From Pedobacter foliorum (GTDB lineage Bacteria > Bacteroidota > Bacteroidia > Sphingobacteriales > Sphingobacteriaceae), in assembly GCF_013266735.1 (NCBI RefSeq), contig NZ_JABSNU010000008.1, positions 1 to 64,000 of the forward strand: 64,000 nt of DNA, written 5' to 3'. Of this stretch, positions 8,202 through 17,956 are shown piece after piece. Positions within the stretch are counted from its first letter, which is position 1. Every line of letters begins with the position of its first letter. The notes under the pieces are model-generated. The model saw nothing but the letters and a program-made list of their open reading frames with translations. It did not search any database and had not been told where the DNA came from. Position numbers and translations under genes: made by a program.

Positions 8202-9910
8202 GTGTTATAGATTGGACAGTATTAATTCTTACACTCGTTGTAATTGTGGTTTACGGCATTTATAAAAGTCGTGGGGCACAGAATATTAAAGGCTATTTAC
8301 TTGGTAATCAATCTTTGCCTTGGTATCATGTATGCCTTTCTGTTATGGCTACGCAAGCCAGTGCAATTACTTTTTTGTCGGCACCGGGGCTGGCTTATTC
8401 TTCAGGGATGAGTTTTGTGCAGTTTTATTTCGGTGTACCATTGGCTATGATCGTGTTGTGTATCACCTTTGTACCTATATTTCATCGGTTAAAAGTTTAC
8501 ACTGCGTATGAATATTTGGAGCAAAGGTTTGATCTTAAAACAAGAGCTTTAACAGCTTTTCTTTTCCTTGTTCAAAGGGGGCTTTCTACCGGTATTACTA
8601 TTTATGCCCCTTCAATTATTCTTTCTACCATTTTAAATATCAATACAACTTACACTACTTTGTTTATTGGAAGTTTGGTGGTGTTTTATACTGTTTACGG
8701 AGGTACAAAGGCTGTTTCCTACACACAAATGCTTCAAATGAGTATTATCTTTTGTGGTTTGTTTGCTGCAGGTATTATGGTAGTTCACTTATTACCTGCT
8801 GATATTGGTTTTGTAAAAGCGATAAGCATAGCTGGTAAAATGGGCAGAGCTAATGCAATAGACTTTACTTTTGACCCTAATAATCAATATACGGTATGGA
8901 CAGGATTAGTGGGAGGTTTCTTTTTGCAATTATCGTATTTTGGAACAGATCAGAGCCAGGTTGGTAGGTATTTGTCGGGGGCTTCTATTAGTCAGAGCAG
9001 ACTAGGGCTATTGATGAATGGCCTTGTTAAGATACCTATGCAGTTTCTGATATTGCTAATTGGGATATTGGTGTTTACTTTCTATCAGTACAATAAACCG
9101 CCTATTTTCTTTAACAGTTTTGAGTTGAGTAAACTTGAAAATAGTAAATATAATCCGGAGCTAAATAAAATAAAGGCCGATTATGATAAGGCTTTTGAAG
9201 AGAAGCAGGTGGAGGTTAATAAAATGAACTCTGCTTTAGACAAGGATGATCGGTTGTTGATTGATCAGCAGCGAAAGGCTTTGCAACTGGCAGACGAAAA
9301 AGAGAAATCGATTAGAAAACAGGCTACAGACCTGATGGTGAAGAATGATGAGCACGCAAATACTAAAGACAATAATTATATATTTTTAAGCTTTGTAACT
9401 CAATATCTGCCCCAAGGACTAATAGGACTGCTAATCGCAATTATATTCCTTGCATCTATGGGGTCAACGGCCAGTGCATTAAACTCTTTGGCATCCACAA
9501 CAGTAATTGATATTTATAAAAGACTAATCAAAAAAGATGGTTCAGATCATGAATACCTGCAAGCATCCAGGCTTGCAACTGTATTTTGGGGGGTAATCTG
9601 TGTTATTATGGCACTCTATGCAAGTAAAATAGGTAATTTACTGGAGGCAGTGAATATACTTGGTTCATATATTTATGGTACCATACTTGGTGTTTTTTTG
9701 GTTGCCTTTTATGTGAGACATGTGAATGGGAGAGCCGTGTTTTTTGCAGCTTTAGCAACTGAATTAGTGATTGTTATTATTGGTAAACTTGATCTTGTTG
9801 CTTACTTATGGCTTAATATAATTGGGTGTTTGTTAGTCGTTTTATTATCTGTGATTATCCAGAGTACGATGAAGAAACCTAAAATTGTTGAGGAGAATAA
9901 TAATGTGTAA
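8198..9910 (+). CDS. sodium:solute symporter (SSS family)
   Basis: A 570-residue inner-membrane transporter with about 13-14 transmembrane segments. The start is placed at the ATG overlapping the preceding TGA (MSVIDWTVLILTLVVI), which begins the first helix. An upstream in-frame ATG at 8147 would add 17 residues that merely read through the small gene. SSS hallmarks include YLLGNQSLPWYHVCLSVMATQASAITFLSAPG and the QMLQMSI region. A charged, coiled-coil-like insert sits at about residues 308-392 (SKLENSKYNPELNKIKADYD and onward), between transmembrane helices. The substrate is unknown. Its neighbours suggest a sugar or sialic-acid-type molecule taken up with sodium. Confidence 0.9.
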   Translation: MSVIDWTVLILTLVVIVVYGIYKSRGAQNIKGYLLGNQSLPWYHVCLSVMATQASAITFLSAPGLAYSSGMSFVQFYFGVPLAMIVLCITFVPIFHRLKVYTAYEYLEQRFDLKTRALTAFLFLVQRGLSTGITIYAPSIILSTILNINTTYTTLFIGSLVVFYTVYGGTKAVSYTQMLQMSIIFCGLFAAGIMVVHLLPADIGFVKAISIAGKMGRANAIDFTFDPNNQYTVWTGLVGGFFLQLSYFGTDQSQVGRYLSGASISQSRLGLLMNGLVKIPMQFLILLIGILVFTFYQYNKPPIFFNSFELSKLENSKYNPELNKIKADYDKAFEEKQVEVNKMNSALDKDDRLLIDQQRKALQLADEKEKSIRKQATDLMVKNDEHANTKDNNYIFLSFVTQYLPQGLIGLLIAIIFLASMGSTASALNSLASTTVIDIYKRLIKKDGSDHEYLQASRLATVFWGVICVIMALYASKIGNLLEAVNILGSYIYGTILGVFLVAFYVRHVNGRAVFFAALATELVIVIIGKLDLVAYLWLNIIGCLLVVLLSVIIQSTMKKPKIVEENNNV

Positions 9911-9911
9911 T

Positions 9912-10940
9912 ATGATACGAAGTTTTTTAACTGTTTTTATCTTAACTATTTCAACAGCAATAGCATTTGGACAGCAATCGTGGAAAAAGACAACTGATGA
10001 ACTAATATTTAATAATCCTCCATTTGATCAATGTCATGCTTCTACATTGGTTGAGCTAGACGGGGGAAGATTAATGGCTGCCTGGTTTGGCGGTAACCAT
10101 GAAGGAAGTAAAGACGTAAGAATTTGGATGTCTATAAATGAACGTGGAAAATGGACTAGTCCTGTTGCTATTGCCGATGGTAAAGTAAATGGGGAATGGG
10201 CATCTCCATTATGGAATCCTGTGTTGTTTAAAACAAAAAAGGGAAAACTTTTCCTGTTTTATAAAGAGGGGCCTTCGCCAAGGGAGTGGTGGGGCATGAT
10301 GAAAACTTCCGATGATAATGGAAAAACATGGTCTGCTAAAACTCGTTTACCTGATGGTGTGCTTGGGCCAATAAAAAATAAGCCAATTGAGTTAGCTGAT
10401 GGTACAATTTTGTCTCCATCAAGTACTGAAACAAATGATAAATGGAGTGCGCATATAGAGAGATCTGTAGATGGGGGTAAAACATGGACAATTATACCTG
10501 TTGACCCGGAGAGTAAGTTTGAAGTAATTCAGCCAAGCATATTACTTCATAAAAATAAGAAGCTGCAAATACTATGTAGAAGTAAGCAAGGGGCCGTAGT
10601 TGAATCATGGTCAGAGGATAATGGTAAAACCTGGAGTGCATTGAGTGCGACTAGTTTGCTTAATCCTAATTCAGGAACTGATGCCCAAACGTTAAAAAAC
10701 GGAACATTTATGATTGTCTATAACCCAACTGTTCCAGGTAAGGAATGGTTTAATGGGCGATTTAAGTTAAACGTCGCCCTGTCTGTAGATGGCAAAAAAT
10801 GGAATGATATTTTGATACTGGAGGATGGTGATACTAAGAAAGAGTTTAGTTATCCGTCAATAATCCAATCTAAGGATGGGAAGGTGCATATTACTTATAC
10901 TTTCGATAGAAAGAACATTAAGCATATTGTACTTGAATAA
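9912..10940 (+). CDS. secreted sialidase-like (BNR/Asp-box) protein
   Basis: A 342-residue exported protein (signal peptide MIRSFLTVFILTISTAIAFG). At least three Asp boxes of the sialidase beta-propeller are seen: SDDNGKTWS, SVDGGKTWT and SEDNGKTWS. The N-terminal block (CHASTLVELDGGRLMAAWFG then GNHEGSKDVRIW) matches the exo-alpha-sialidase-like family often called BNR_2. True GH33 activity needs an Arg triad, Tyr/Glu and Asp, which I cannot place with confidence. It may instead bind or hydrolyse another glycoside. The chosen ATG is 1 bp after the symporter stop; an ATG at 9903 is an alternative. Last gene of the operon. Confidence 0.82.
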   Translation: MIRSFLTVFILTISTAIAFGQQSWKKTTDELIFNNPPFDQCHASTLVELDGGRLMAAWFGGNHEGSKDVRIWMSINERGKWTSPVAIADGKVNGEWASPLWNPVLFKTKKGKLFLFYKEGPSPREWWGMMKTSDDNGKTWSAKTRLPDGVLGPIKNKPIELADGTILSPSSTETNDKWSAHIERSVDGGKTWTIIPVDPESKFEVIQPSILLHKNKKLQILCRSKQGAVVESWSEDNGKTWSALSATSLLNPNSGTDAQTLKNGTFMIVYNPTVPGKEWFNGRFKLNVALSVDGKKWNDILILEDGDTKKEFSYPSIIQSKDGKVHITYTFDRKNIKHIVLE

Positions 10941-10954
10941 GTGAGAGTCTAATA

Positions 10955-10993
10955 AAAAACCCGGATACTGTAAATCAGTATCCGGGTTTTTTA
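10955..10993. terminator. strong bidirectional terminator
   Basis: AAAAACCCGGATACTG, loop TAAAT, CAGTATCCGGGTTTTT: a perfect 16-bp stem with A- and T-runs on both sides. It lies between the convergent sialidase-like gene and the DUF2911 gene and can stop both. Confidence 0.9.
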
Positions 10994-11014
10994 TTGATTT
11001 AGTAATCCTGATTG

Positions 11015-11863
11015 TTACTTTTTAGCCTCCGCTAATAAGCCTGTATGTAATCTAATATATTCAGGGTTTTTAATTTCAGTAGCTAATTTTATTCCTTCTT
11101 CAGCAGTAGCAGCTGCAGCTTTTTTATCTCCAGATTTTAATTGAATACGTCCTTTTAATAATTTAACCCAAGGAGCTTTAGGATCAGCAGCTTCAGCAGC
11201 GGTAGCCCATTCAAGTGCTTTTTTTAAGTCTTTTCCACTATCAAAATAGTAGTATGAAGCCTGGAAGTAAGGTTTTTTATCACCTCTCATTGCTTCGTCA
11301 ATGCTAGCCATTACCTTAGCATCAAAATCAGTTGATAGATCAACAGTTAAACCAGTGTTTTCCCACATTAACTGCAATTTGGCAGTACCAGGATAAACAT
11401 CTGCAAATTGAATGGTAAATGTTTCTACTTTCTCTTTAAGCTTAGTAGGCTTAACTTTTACACGTAATACATCATCACTTTCTTTATACTCATATGCACC
11501 CCATTGTTTTGATCCTTTGTTTATGATTATTGTCCACTCGTTTTCACCTGGTATAGTAAATAATTCATATTCGCCGGCAGCAAGATCTTTTCCTCCAATT
11601 TTTACTGCTTCTGTAAAAGCGATAGTAGTTGCAGAATTGGCGCCTGTTCTCCAAACTGATCCATATGGCTCTAATCCTCCAAATATTTTACGGCCTTTAG
11701 TATTCGGACGTGAATAATTGATGGTTACTTTACCAAGACCGAAATCCTGAGAAATGGTTTGTCCAGAGCTGGGCTGAGGCATTTTTATGCCCTGAGCCTT
11801 AAGTTCAGATTGTAACGATACTGCTAACGCAATAAATAGTACTGTTGTTAATGTCTTTTTCAT
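11015..11863 (-). CDS. secreted DUF2911 protein with TPR-like C-terminus
   Basis: A 282-residue exported protein. The signal peptide runs MKKTLTTVLFIALAVSLQSELKAQ, so the start is placed at the second Met of the MIMKK sequence. Residues 25-170 form the DUF2911 beta domain, recognisable by the block VTINYSRPNTKGRKIFGGL and then PYGSVWRTGANSATTI. The last hundred residues are helical with a TPR-like repeat (ALEWATAAEAADPKAPWVKL). The function of DUF2911 is not known. It is a common periplasmic or outer-surface protein in Bacteroidota. Monocistronic, convergent with the sialidase operon. Confidence 0.87.
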   Translation of the reverse strand: MKKTLTTVLFIALAVSLQSELKAQGIKMPQPSSGQTISQDFGLGKVTINYSRPNTKGRKIFGGLEPYGSVWRTGANSATTIAFTEAVKIGGKDLAAGEYELFTIPGENEWTIIINKGSKQWGAYEYKESDDVLRVKVKPTKLKEKVETFTIQFADVYPGTAKLQLMWENTGLTVDLSTDFDAKVMASIDEAMRGDKKPYFQASYYYFDSGKDLKKALEWATAAEAADPKAPWVKLLKGRIQLKSGDKKAAAATAEEGIKLATEIKNPEYIRLHTGLLAEAKK

Positions 11864-11980
11864 GATCATAAAATTGTTTTAGGCGATCAGTGGGCGTAAG
11901 CTGAGCTGATCTAAGTTTTGCTGATGCTAAATTACCACTTATTTGACTCTTTAATTCAACAAAACCTTAAATTCGTTGCT

Positions 11981-14545
11981 ATGGTTAATTTGCGTAATTC
12001 AATAGCAGTTTTAGCGTTTCTTTTTGTCTCATGTTCAGGCGTAAGATATGTATCGGAGCCTGTCTTGGAGGTAGGAGTATCTAAAAATCTAGCTGTTTAT
12101 CGTAAATCTGTTTTGAGTAATATCAATTATAAACTGGAGTTGGATATTCCAAGAAACAGAGATGAAATTATAAGTGCTGTAGAAGAGGTTACATTTCAGC
12201 TTAGTGCTAATAAATATCCACTACAGATGGATTTTAGAGAAAATGCAAAGAAAATAAAAGTTTTGCAGGTAAATGGAGTGAATGTAGGTGTAAATCATAA
12301 AGATGAACACCTTATTGTAGAGTCCAAATACTTAAAGCAAGGAGTAAATGTAATAAGTCTAAGCTTTGAAGCAGGTGAGGCTGCACTGAATAGAAATAAT
12401 GATTATTTATATTCTTTATTTGTGCCGGATAGGGCCAGAACAGTTTTCCCTTGTTTTGATCAGCCGGATTTAAAAGCCACTTACAGCCTTACTTTAAAAG
12501 TTCCTAACGATTGGAAAGCAATGGCTAACGGTACATTAAAAGATTCTGTAATTACTGGTGACCGTAAAACGTATAATTTTAATAAATCGGATACTTTGAG
12601 TACTTATCTGTTTGCATTTGCAGTAGGGAAATTTACGTTAGCCGAAGGAAAAGTTGGGAATATGGTAACTGATTTTCTATATAGAGAAACTGATACCTTG
12701 ACCATAAAGAATAGTGTGGATGAAGTTTTTAATATTCACACCAAATCCTTGAAATATTTAGAGGATTGGACTGGGATTCCTTACCCTTTTCAAAAATTTG
12801 GCTTTGTAGCTATCCCAGATTTTCAATTTGGGGGAATGGAGCATGTGGGCGCAATTCAGTATAAGTCTTCGGCTTTGTTTTTAGATGAAGGTGCAACTAA
12901 AGATCAGTTAAATGCACGGAATAATTTAATAGCTCATGAGACTGCTCATATGTGGTTCGGAGATTTGGTAACGATGAATTGGTTTACTGATGTCTGGATG
13001 AAAGAGGTTTTTGCAAACTTTATGGCTGATAAGAGCACGGAGGAGATTACAGGAAAGGAAGTGTTTGATCTTAAGTTTCTTACAGATCATTTTCCTGCGG
13101 CATACAGTATTGATCGGACTAAAGGCTCAAATCCGATAAGACAGGATTTAGACAATCTAAAAGATGCCGGAACCCTTTATGGTAATATTATTTATCATAA
13201 AGCTCCTATTGTTATGAGGCAATTAGAACGATTAATGGGAAAGGAAAAGTTTCAGATGGGTGTAAGGGAATATCTAAAAGAATTTACCAATAAGAACGCT
13301 TCCTGGCCTGATTTGATAAGAATTCTGGACAAATACACGGAGGCTGACTTACAAAAATGGAATAAAGTTTGGGTAAATGAAGTTGGAAGGCCAGTAATAG
13401 ATTATACAATTGAAAAAGCTAACAATAAGATTAAAAAGTTTGTAATTACGCAAAAGTCTGAATACGGGGCTGATAGGATTTGGCCTCAACTAATGGAGGT
13501 AACTCTTTATTATCCTAATCGTAGTGAAGAACTAACGGTTAATCTTAATAGTAAAAGTGTAGAATTGAAAGCTGCTGAAGGAATGGAACTTCCCTCTTAT
13601 GTTTTATTTAATTCATCTGGGCAGGGCTATGGTCTTTGGCCATTGGATAAGTCAATCTATAGTGAAATATTTTTGATTGGAAAGGCTGTAAATAGATCTT
13701 CTGCCTATATCTCATTATATGAGAATATGTTAAATGGCAGATATATAAAGCCATTGGAACTGTTAAATCTGTTTGTTAAAGGTCTCGATCAGGAAAAGGA
13801 AGAGCTAAACCTGAAGTTGATTACAAACTACATCAGTAATATTTATTGGGAGTTTATTTCTGAACATGAACGGGCCAGTATGTTCGCATCTTTAGAAAAT
13901 GCTTTATGGAACTCAATGCAGAAGCAAAGTTTGCCAAATAATAAGAAAGTGCTTTTTAAAACTTATCAGGATGTCTATCAGTCTGCCGAAGCTGGTAAAC
14001 GACTGAATGCGATTTGGGAAACTCAAAAAGTTCCGGCCGGAATAAAACTTACGGAAGATGACTATACTTCATTGGCTTTTTCTCTGGTCTTGAGAGATGG
14101 AGATAGTTCTATTTTAGATAAACAGCTAAAACGGATAACCAATGTTGATAGAAGAAAACGGTTTGAATTTATTATGCCGGCGGTGTCTTCTTCAATGAAA
14201 AAAAGGGATGACTTCTTTAAAAGCCTTGAGCTAAAATACAATAGAGATAAAGAATCAAATGTTGGGGCTGCTTTATATTATCTTCACCATCCTCTTAGAC
14301 AGAGAAGTTCCTTTAGATATTTGGAGAAAAGTCTTGATATGTTAAGTGAGATTCAAAAGACTGGTGATATCTTTTTTCCTCAAAATTGGTTGCAAGCTAC
14401 GTTTGGATATTATCAGAGTAAAGAGGCTTTAAAGATTATTGAGGACTTTTTAGAAAAAAATCCTCAATATAATCCAAAGTTGAAAGCCAAAATTCTCCAG
14501 TGTTCAGATAATTTGTTTAGGGCACAAAAGTTACTGAGCGAATAA
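11981..14545 (+). CDS. M1 family aminopeptidase, lipoprotein-like
   Basis: An 854-residue zinc metallopeptidase. The zinc site is HETAH at 319-323 with Glu342 18 residues after the second His (in WMKEVFANF), as in family M1. The exopeptidase motif reads GGMEH (residues near 285) in place of GAMEN, a variant common in this branch. The start at 11981 gives MVNLRNSIAVLAFLFVSC, a lipoprotein-type signal. An upstream in-frame ATG adds 21 residues that spoil the signal. It probably trims peptides on the envelope. The gene abuts a convergent lipoprotein gene with only 2 bp between stops. Confidence 0.9.
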   Translation: MVNLRNSIAVLAFLFVSCSGVRYVSEPVLEVGVSKNLAVYRKSVLSNINYKLELDIPRNRDEIISAVEEVTFQLSANKYPLQMDFRENAKKIKVLQVNGVNVGVNHKDEHLIVESKYLKQGVNVISLSFEAGEAALNRNNDYLYSLFVPDRARTVFPCFDQPDLKATYSLTLKVPNDWKAMANGTLKDSVITGDRKTYNFNKSDTLSTYLFAFAVGKFTLAEGKVGNMVTDFLYRETDTLTIKNSVDEVFNIHTKSLKYLEDWTGIPYPFQKFGFVAIPDFQFGGMEHVGAIQYKSSALFLDEGATKDQLNARNNLIAHETAHMWFGDLVTMNWFTDVWMKEVFANFMADKSTEEITGKEVFDLKFLTDHFPAAYSIDRTKGSNPIRQDLDNLKDAGTLYGNIIYHKAPIVMRQLERLMGKEKFQMGVREYLKEFTNKNASWPDLIRILDKYTEADLQKWNKVWVNEVGRPVIDYTIEKANNKIKKFVITQKSEYGADRIWPQLMEVTLYYPNRSEELTVNLNSKSVELKAAEGMELPSYVLFNSSGQGYGLWPLDKSIYSEIFLIGKAVNRSSAYISLYENMLNGRYIKPLELLNLFVKGLDQEKEELNLKLITNYISNIYWEFISEHERASMFASLENALWNSMQKQSLPNNKKVLFKTYQDVYQSAEAGKRLNAIWETQKVPAGIKLTEDDYTSLAFSLVLRDGDSSILDKQLKRITNVDRRKRFEFIMPAVSSSMKKRDDFFKSLELKYNRDKESNVGAALYYLHHPLRQRSSFRYLEKSLDMLSEIQKTGDIFFPQNWLQATFGYYQSKEALKIIEDFLEKNPQYNPKLKAKILQCSDNLFRAQKLLSE

Positions 14546-14547
14546 CA

Positions 14548-15345
14548 TTATTGTTGAAGTTCAATGTAGGTGATCTTAAATGTTTGCTTGCTTTTGGTTA
14601 TTGTGAATTGAGTTGGATAGCCGTCAGCATTGTATTGATATGTGAAGTTAGTATTTTCACCAGGAGTACCTGTATTTGAATAGCTTAATCTATTATTCAC
14701 ATCGGCAGAAAAAAGCTGAAAATTTATTGCAAGAAATAGAAGCTGACAATGTTGTACATTTTTGAAAATTCCATTTTTCTCATCATAAGTATATGTAATG
14801 GAGGTGTTATTTGTAGGAGAGTTTTTAATTGTAATATCTGACAAGTTACCTGATGAGGAGTAATGACATTCGCTTTCTTTGTAGGGGTATGAATGACCAC
14901 TACCAGAAGCAAGTATAGAGCTTATCTGATTTTGAAGATTTTGTTTTAATACAAGTGAGCCTGTAGGTGAATAGGCTTGGCCGTCAATATTAAAAAATGT
15001 AACTTTTAAATCTTTATTCGGAACTCTAATACAATAAATTGATTGAATAAGAGTCTTGTTGGCGTATTTGTCATATTGAGAAGGAAGCTCATCCTTGTAT
15101 GTGGGCTTGAAACGATATCCATCAGAAGTTTTAACTTCTGAAATAAGAGTTGAATTCTCATTGTATTTTAGGTTAATAACGAGGTTGCCTGATTCTAATT
15201 TTATTGGTAAGAGTACCTTTTTTAAAGGTTCTTTTACAACCGGTGTGTCCTTCTCTTCTTTAGGAGGTTTGTTTTTTGTACATGATGAGATTAGTAAAAC
15301 AACTCCACTGATAATAGCAACGCATTTAAATTTTAAAATAGTCAT
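14548..15345 (-). CDS. lipoprotein, DUF4595-like
   Basis: A 265-residue predicted lipoprotein: signal MTILKFKCVAIISGVVLLIS with lipobox ISSC. The ATG at 15345 is preferred to one 13 codons upstream because it begins the signal. The mature protein has a Lys/Pro-rich linker and then repeating beta elements of the type YTYDEKNG and YQYNADGYPTQFTI, which resemble DUF4595 or YD-like repeats in Bacteroidota surface lipoproteins. No catalytic residues can be proposed. Convergent with the M1 peptidase gene and divergent from cydA. Confidence 0.7.
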   Translation of the reverse strand: MTILKFKCVAIISGVVLLISSCTKNKPPKEEKDTPVVKEPLKKVLLPIKLESGNLVINLKYNENSTLISEVKTSDGYRFKPTYKDELPSQYDKYANKTLIQSIYCIRVPNKDLKVTFFNIDGQAYSPTGSLVLKQNLQNQISSILASGSGHSYPYKESECHYSSSGNLSDITIKNSPTNNTSITYTYDEKNGIFKNVQHCQLLFLAINFQLFSADVNNRLSYSNTGTPGENTNFTYQYNADGYPTQFTITKSKQTFKITYIELQQ

Positions 15346-15527
15346 CGATTCTTTTTTGAATTGTAAGCAATTAATACTCATCAAACATATTTATAAATAT
15401 CTCATATAACAAGCTTATTTTCTTTATAGTTGGTTTTATATTTCTCTGTGGGAAATATAATTATTTTAAATGAATTGAAAATATGTTGAAATAATGATAA
15501 AAGTATTGGTTTAAATGCAGCCCTAAA

Positions 15528-15559
15528 TTGCATTCCTGTACTTAAAAAATGTACTTTTG
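15528..15559 (+). promoter_or_regulatory. Bacteroidota-type promoter of cydAB
   Basis: TTG at 15528-15530 (-33) and TACTTTTG at 15552-15559 (-7, consensus TAnnTTTG) are separated by 21 bp, the spacing known for Bacteroidota primary-sigma promoters. Transcription should start near 15565, about 40 nt ahead of the cydA ATG. This is the best promoter match in the window. Confidence 0.7.
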
Positions 15560-15603
15560 CTTGACTATTTCTTTTAGCGACTAACGTTTATTAAACCCTT
15601 AAT

Positions 15604-16932
15604 ATGGACGATTTTTTAGCTGCCCGACTTCAGATGGCCTTTTCTCTTGGCTTTCACATTGTATTTGCTTGTATTGGTATGGTGATGCCCTTTTTTATGA
15701 CAGTTGCTCATTTTTATTGGCTAAAAACTAAAAAAGTTGTTTATAAGGATGTTACTAAAGCCTGGAGTAAAGGTGTAGCTATATTTTTTGCCACAGGGGC
15801 AGTTTCAGGGACGGTGTTGTCTTTTGAGTTAGGGTTGTTATGGCCAACATTTATGGAGCATGCAGGTCCAATTTTTGGAATGCCATTTTCTTTAGAGGGA
15901 ACAGCATTTTTTATAGAAGCAATAGCCTTGGGGTTTTATTTGTATGGATGGGGAAAGCTTAATCCATGGTTTCACTGGTTTACAGGTATTGTTGTTGGTA
16001 TAAGCGGACTATTATCAGGGATACTGGTAGTTGCTGCTAACGCCTGGATGAATAGTCCTGCCGGTTTTGATTTTGTAGATGGTAAGTATTTAAATATTGA
16101 TCCTATAAAAGCAATGTTTAATGATGCCTGGTTTTCTCAGGCACTTCATATGTCCATTGCCGCATTCGTATCTACCGGATTTGCAGTAGCCGGTGTGCAT
16201 GCATTAATGATTCTTAAAGGCAAGAATGTAATATTTCATAGTAAAGCGTTTAAAATAGCAGCCGTGTTTGGAACAGTGGCGGCCTGTTTACAGCCAATAA
16301 GTGGAGATATTTCTGCTAAAGATGTTGCCCATCGTCAACCTGCAAAACTAGCGGCAATGGAGGCTCATTTTCATACAGAGAGAAATGCACCGTTAATAAT
16401 TGGAGGAATACCTGATACTGCCAATAAAAAGGTTGATTATGCAATTAAAATTCCAGGGCTCCTTAGCTTCATGACTACAGGAGATTTTAATGGTGAAGTG
16501 AAAGGATTGGATACCGTTCCAAAAGAGGATCAGCCACCCGTTGCAGTAACTCATTATGCGTTTCAGATTATGGTTGGCCTTGGAATGGCTATGGTATTGA
16601 TTGCTTTATTGTACTTTATTGCACTTTGGAAAAAGCAGCAATGGCTTAAAAGTAACTGGCTATTGAAACTTTTTGTGATTGCAACTCCGATGGGATTTAT
16701 AGCTTTAGAGGCAGGGTGGACAGTGACGGAGGTGGGCAGACAGCCCTGGATTATTCAAGGTGTTATGCGTACTGCGGATGCTGTAACTCCAATGCCAGGG
16801 ATTGCTTATTCTTTTTACCTCTTTACTGGGGTATATATATCATTAGCCATTATAGTGTGTTTACTCCTATACCGTCAAATTGCTATGGTTGGCAAATTAT
16901 ACGATTCGAGCACTAAACCTCATAAAAATTAA
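15604..16932 (+). CDS. cydA: cytochrome bd quinol oxidase subunit I
   Basis: A 442-residue inner-membrane subunit of the bd-type terminal oxidase, which oxidises quinol and reduces oxygen to water without proton pumping. Expected haem ligands are visible: His18 (GFHIVF), His182 (QALHMS) and Met323 (FQIMVGLG). The acidic pair for proton transfer is in FFIEAIALGFYLYGW, and the GRQPW motif is near residue 380. At 442 residues it is shorter than the E. coli protein, and the Q-loop (about 245-310) is short, as in CioA-type oxidases. It is followed 4 bp later by cydB. A role in low-oxygen respiration is inferred from the family. Confidence 0.95.
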   Translation: MDDFLAARLQMAFSLGFHIVFACIGMVMPFFMTVAHFYWLKTKKVVYKDVTKAWSKGVAIFFATGAVSGTVLSFELGLLWPTFMEHAGPIFGMPFSLEGTAFFIEAIALGFYLYGWGKLNPWFHWFTGIVVGISGLLSGILVVAANAWMNSPAGFDFVDGKYLNIDPIKAMFNDAWFSQALHMSIAAFVSTGFAVAGVHALMILKGKNVIFHSKAFKIAAVFGTVAACLQPISGDISAKDVAHRQPAKLAAMEAHFHTERNAPLIIGGIPDTANKKVDYAIKIPGLLSFMTTGDFNGEVKGLDTVPKEDQPPVAVTHYAFQIMVGLGMAMVLIALLYFIALWKKQQWLKSNWLLKLFVIATPMGFIALEAGWTVTEVGRQPWIIQGVMRTADAVTPMPGIAYSFYLFTGVYISLAIIVCLLLYRQIAMVGKLYDSSTKPHKN

Positions 16933-16936
16933 GATT

Positions 16937-17956
16937 ATGATCTATGTTGTTATAGTTTTCCTGTGGACATCAATTTTACTCTATGTTTTATTAGGGGGTG
17001 CGGATTTTGGCGCGGGAATTATAGAACTTTTTACTTCCAAAAAGAACCGTTCTAAAACGCGTAAAACGATGTATGAAGCAATTGGTCCTATTTGGGAGGC
17101 AAACCATATGTGGTTGATCATTGCCATCGTTATCCTTTTTGTAGGGTTTCCTAAAATTTATACTACTGTTTCAATCTATTTGCATATTCCATTGGTATGC
17201 ATGCTTCTTGGTATTATTGCCAGAGGTACAGCTTTTGTGTTTAGAAATTACGACGCCGTTAAAGATGATATGCAAAAGGTATATACGCCTATATTTATCT
17301 ATTCGAGCTTAATTACGCCATTCTTTCTAGGTATTATAGCCGCAAGTTCAGTATCCGGCCAAATAGATATGCAGGCCCAGGATTTTCTGTCAGCTTATGT
17401 TTTTAGTTGGTTAAACTGGTTTTCTGTTGCCGTTGGTATATTTACAGTTAGCATATGTGGCTTCTTAGCTACTATTTTTATAATTGGACAGACTGCAAAT
17501 GATGATGACAGAAGCTTCTTTATTAGGAAAGCAAGACGTACGATATATATAGTTATGTTTTGCGGAGCATTAGTTTTTGTTGCTGCATATCATGAAAATA
17601 TTCCATTAGCTAGCTGGATTTTTGGGGATACCTTAGGCCTAATAGCCATTATAGCTGCAAGTATATCGTTGGTTATTATGTTTTTCTTACTACAACGAAA
17701 AAAGCCAGTCTTTCTTCGTTTGTTAGCTGGATTTCAGGTTACCATGATCTTGTTCGCAGCCACGTATTCTCATTTTCCAGACATAGTGCTAATAAAAAAT
17801 GGAGCGAATCTGTCACTGCTTATCCATCAGGGACAGGCAAAAGCGATTGATACCCTGGGCTATGCCTTATTGATTGGCAGTATATTTATTCTCCCTGCAT
17901 TGGTATATCTGATTTACATATTCCAACTGAAAAAAGAAGTACAGGAAGTTCATTAG
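16937..17956 (+). CDS. cydB: cytochrome bd quinol oxidase subunit II
   Basis: A 339-residue inner-membrane protein with about nine helices, the partner of CydA. The start is set at MIYVVIVFLWTSILLYVLLG, 4 bp after the cydA stop. An upstream ATG inside cydA adds 19 unrelated residues. Family motifs are GGADFGAGIIELF at residues 20-32 and the GPIWEANHMW block near residue 52. No small cydX-like gene or cydDC exporter follows. The 157 bp after the stop hold no gene. Confidence 0.95.
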   Translation: MIYVVIVFLWTSILLYVLLGGADFGAGIIELFTSKKNRSKTRKTMYEAIGPIWEANHMWLIIAIVILFVGFPKIYTTVSIYLHIPLVCMLLGIIARGTAFVFRNYDAVKDDMQKVYTPIFIYSSLITPFFLGIIAASSVSGQIDMQAQDFLSAYVFSWLNWFSVAVGIFTVSICGFLATIFIIGQTANDDDRSFFIRKARRTIYIVMFCGALVFVAAYHENIPLASWIFGDTLGLIAIIAASISLVIMFFLLQRKKPVFLRLLAGFQVTMILFAATYSHFPDIVLIKNGANLSLLIHQGQAKAIDTLGYALLIGSIFILPALVYLIYIFQLKKEVQEVH

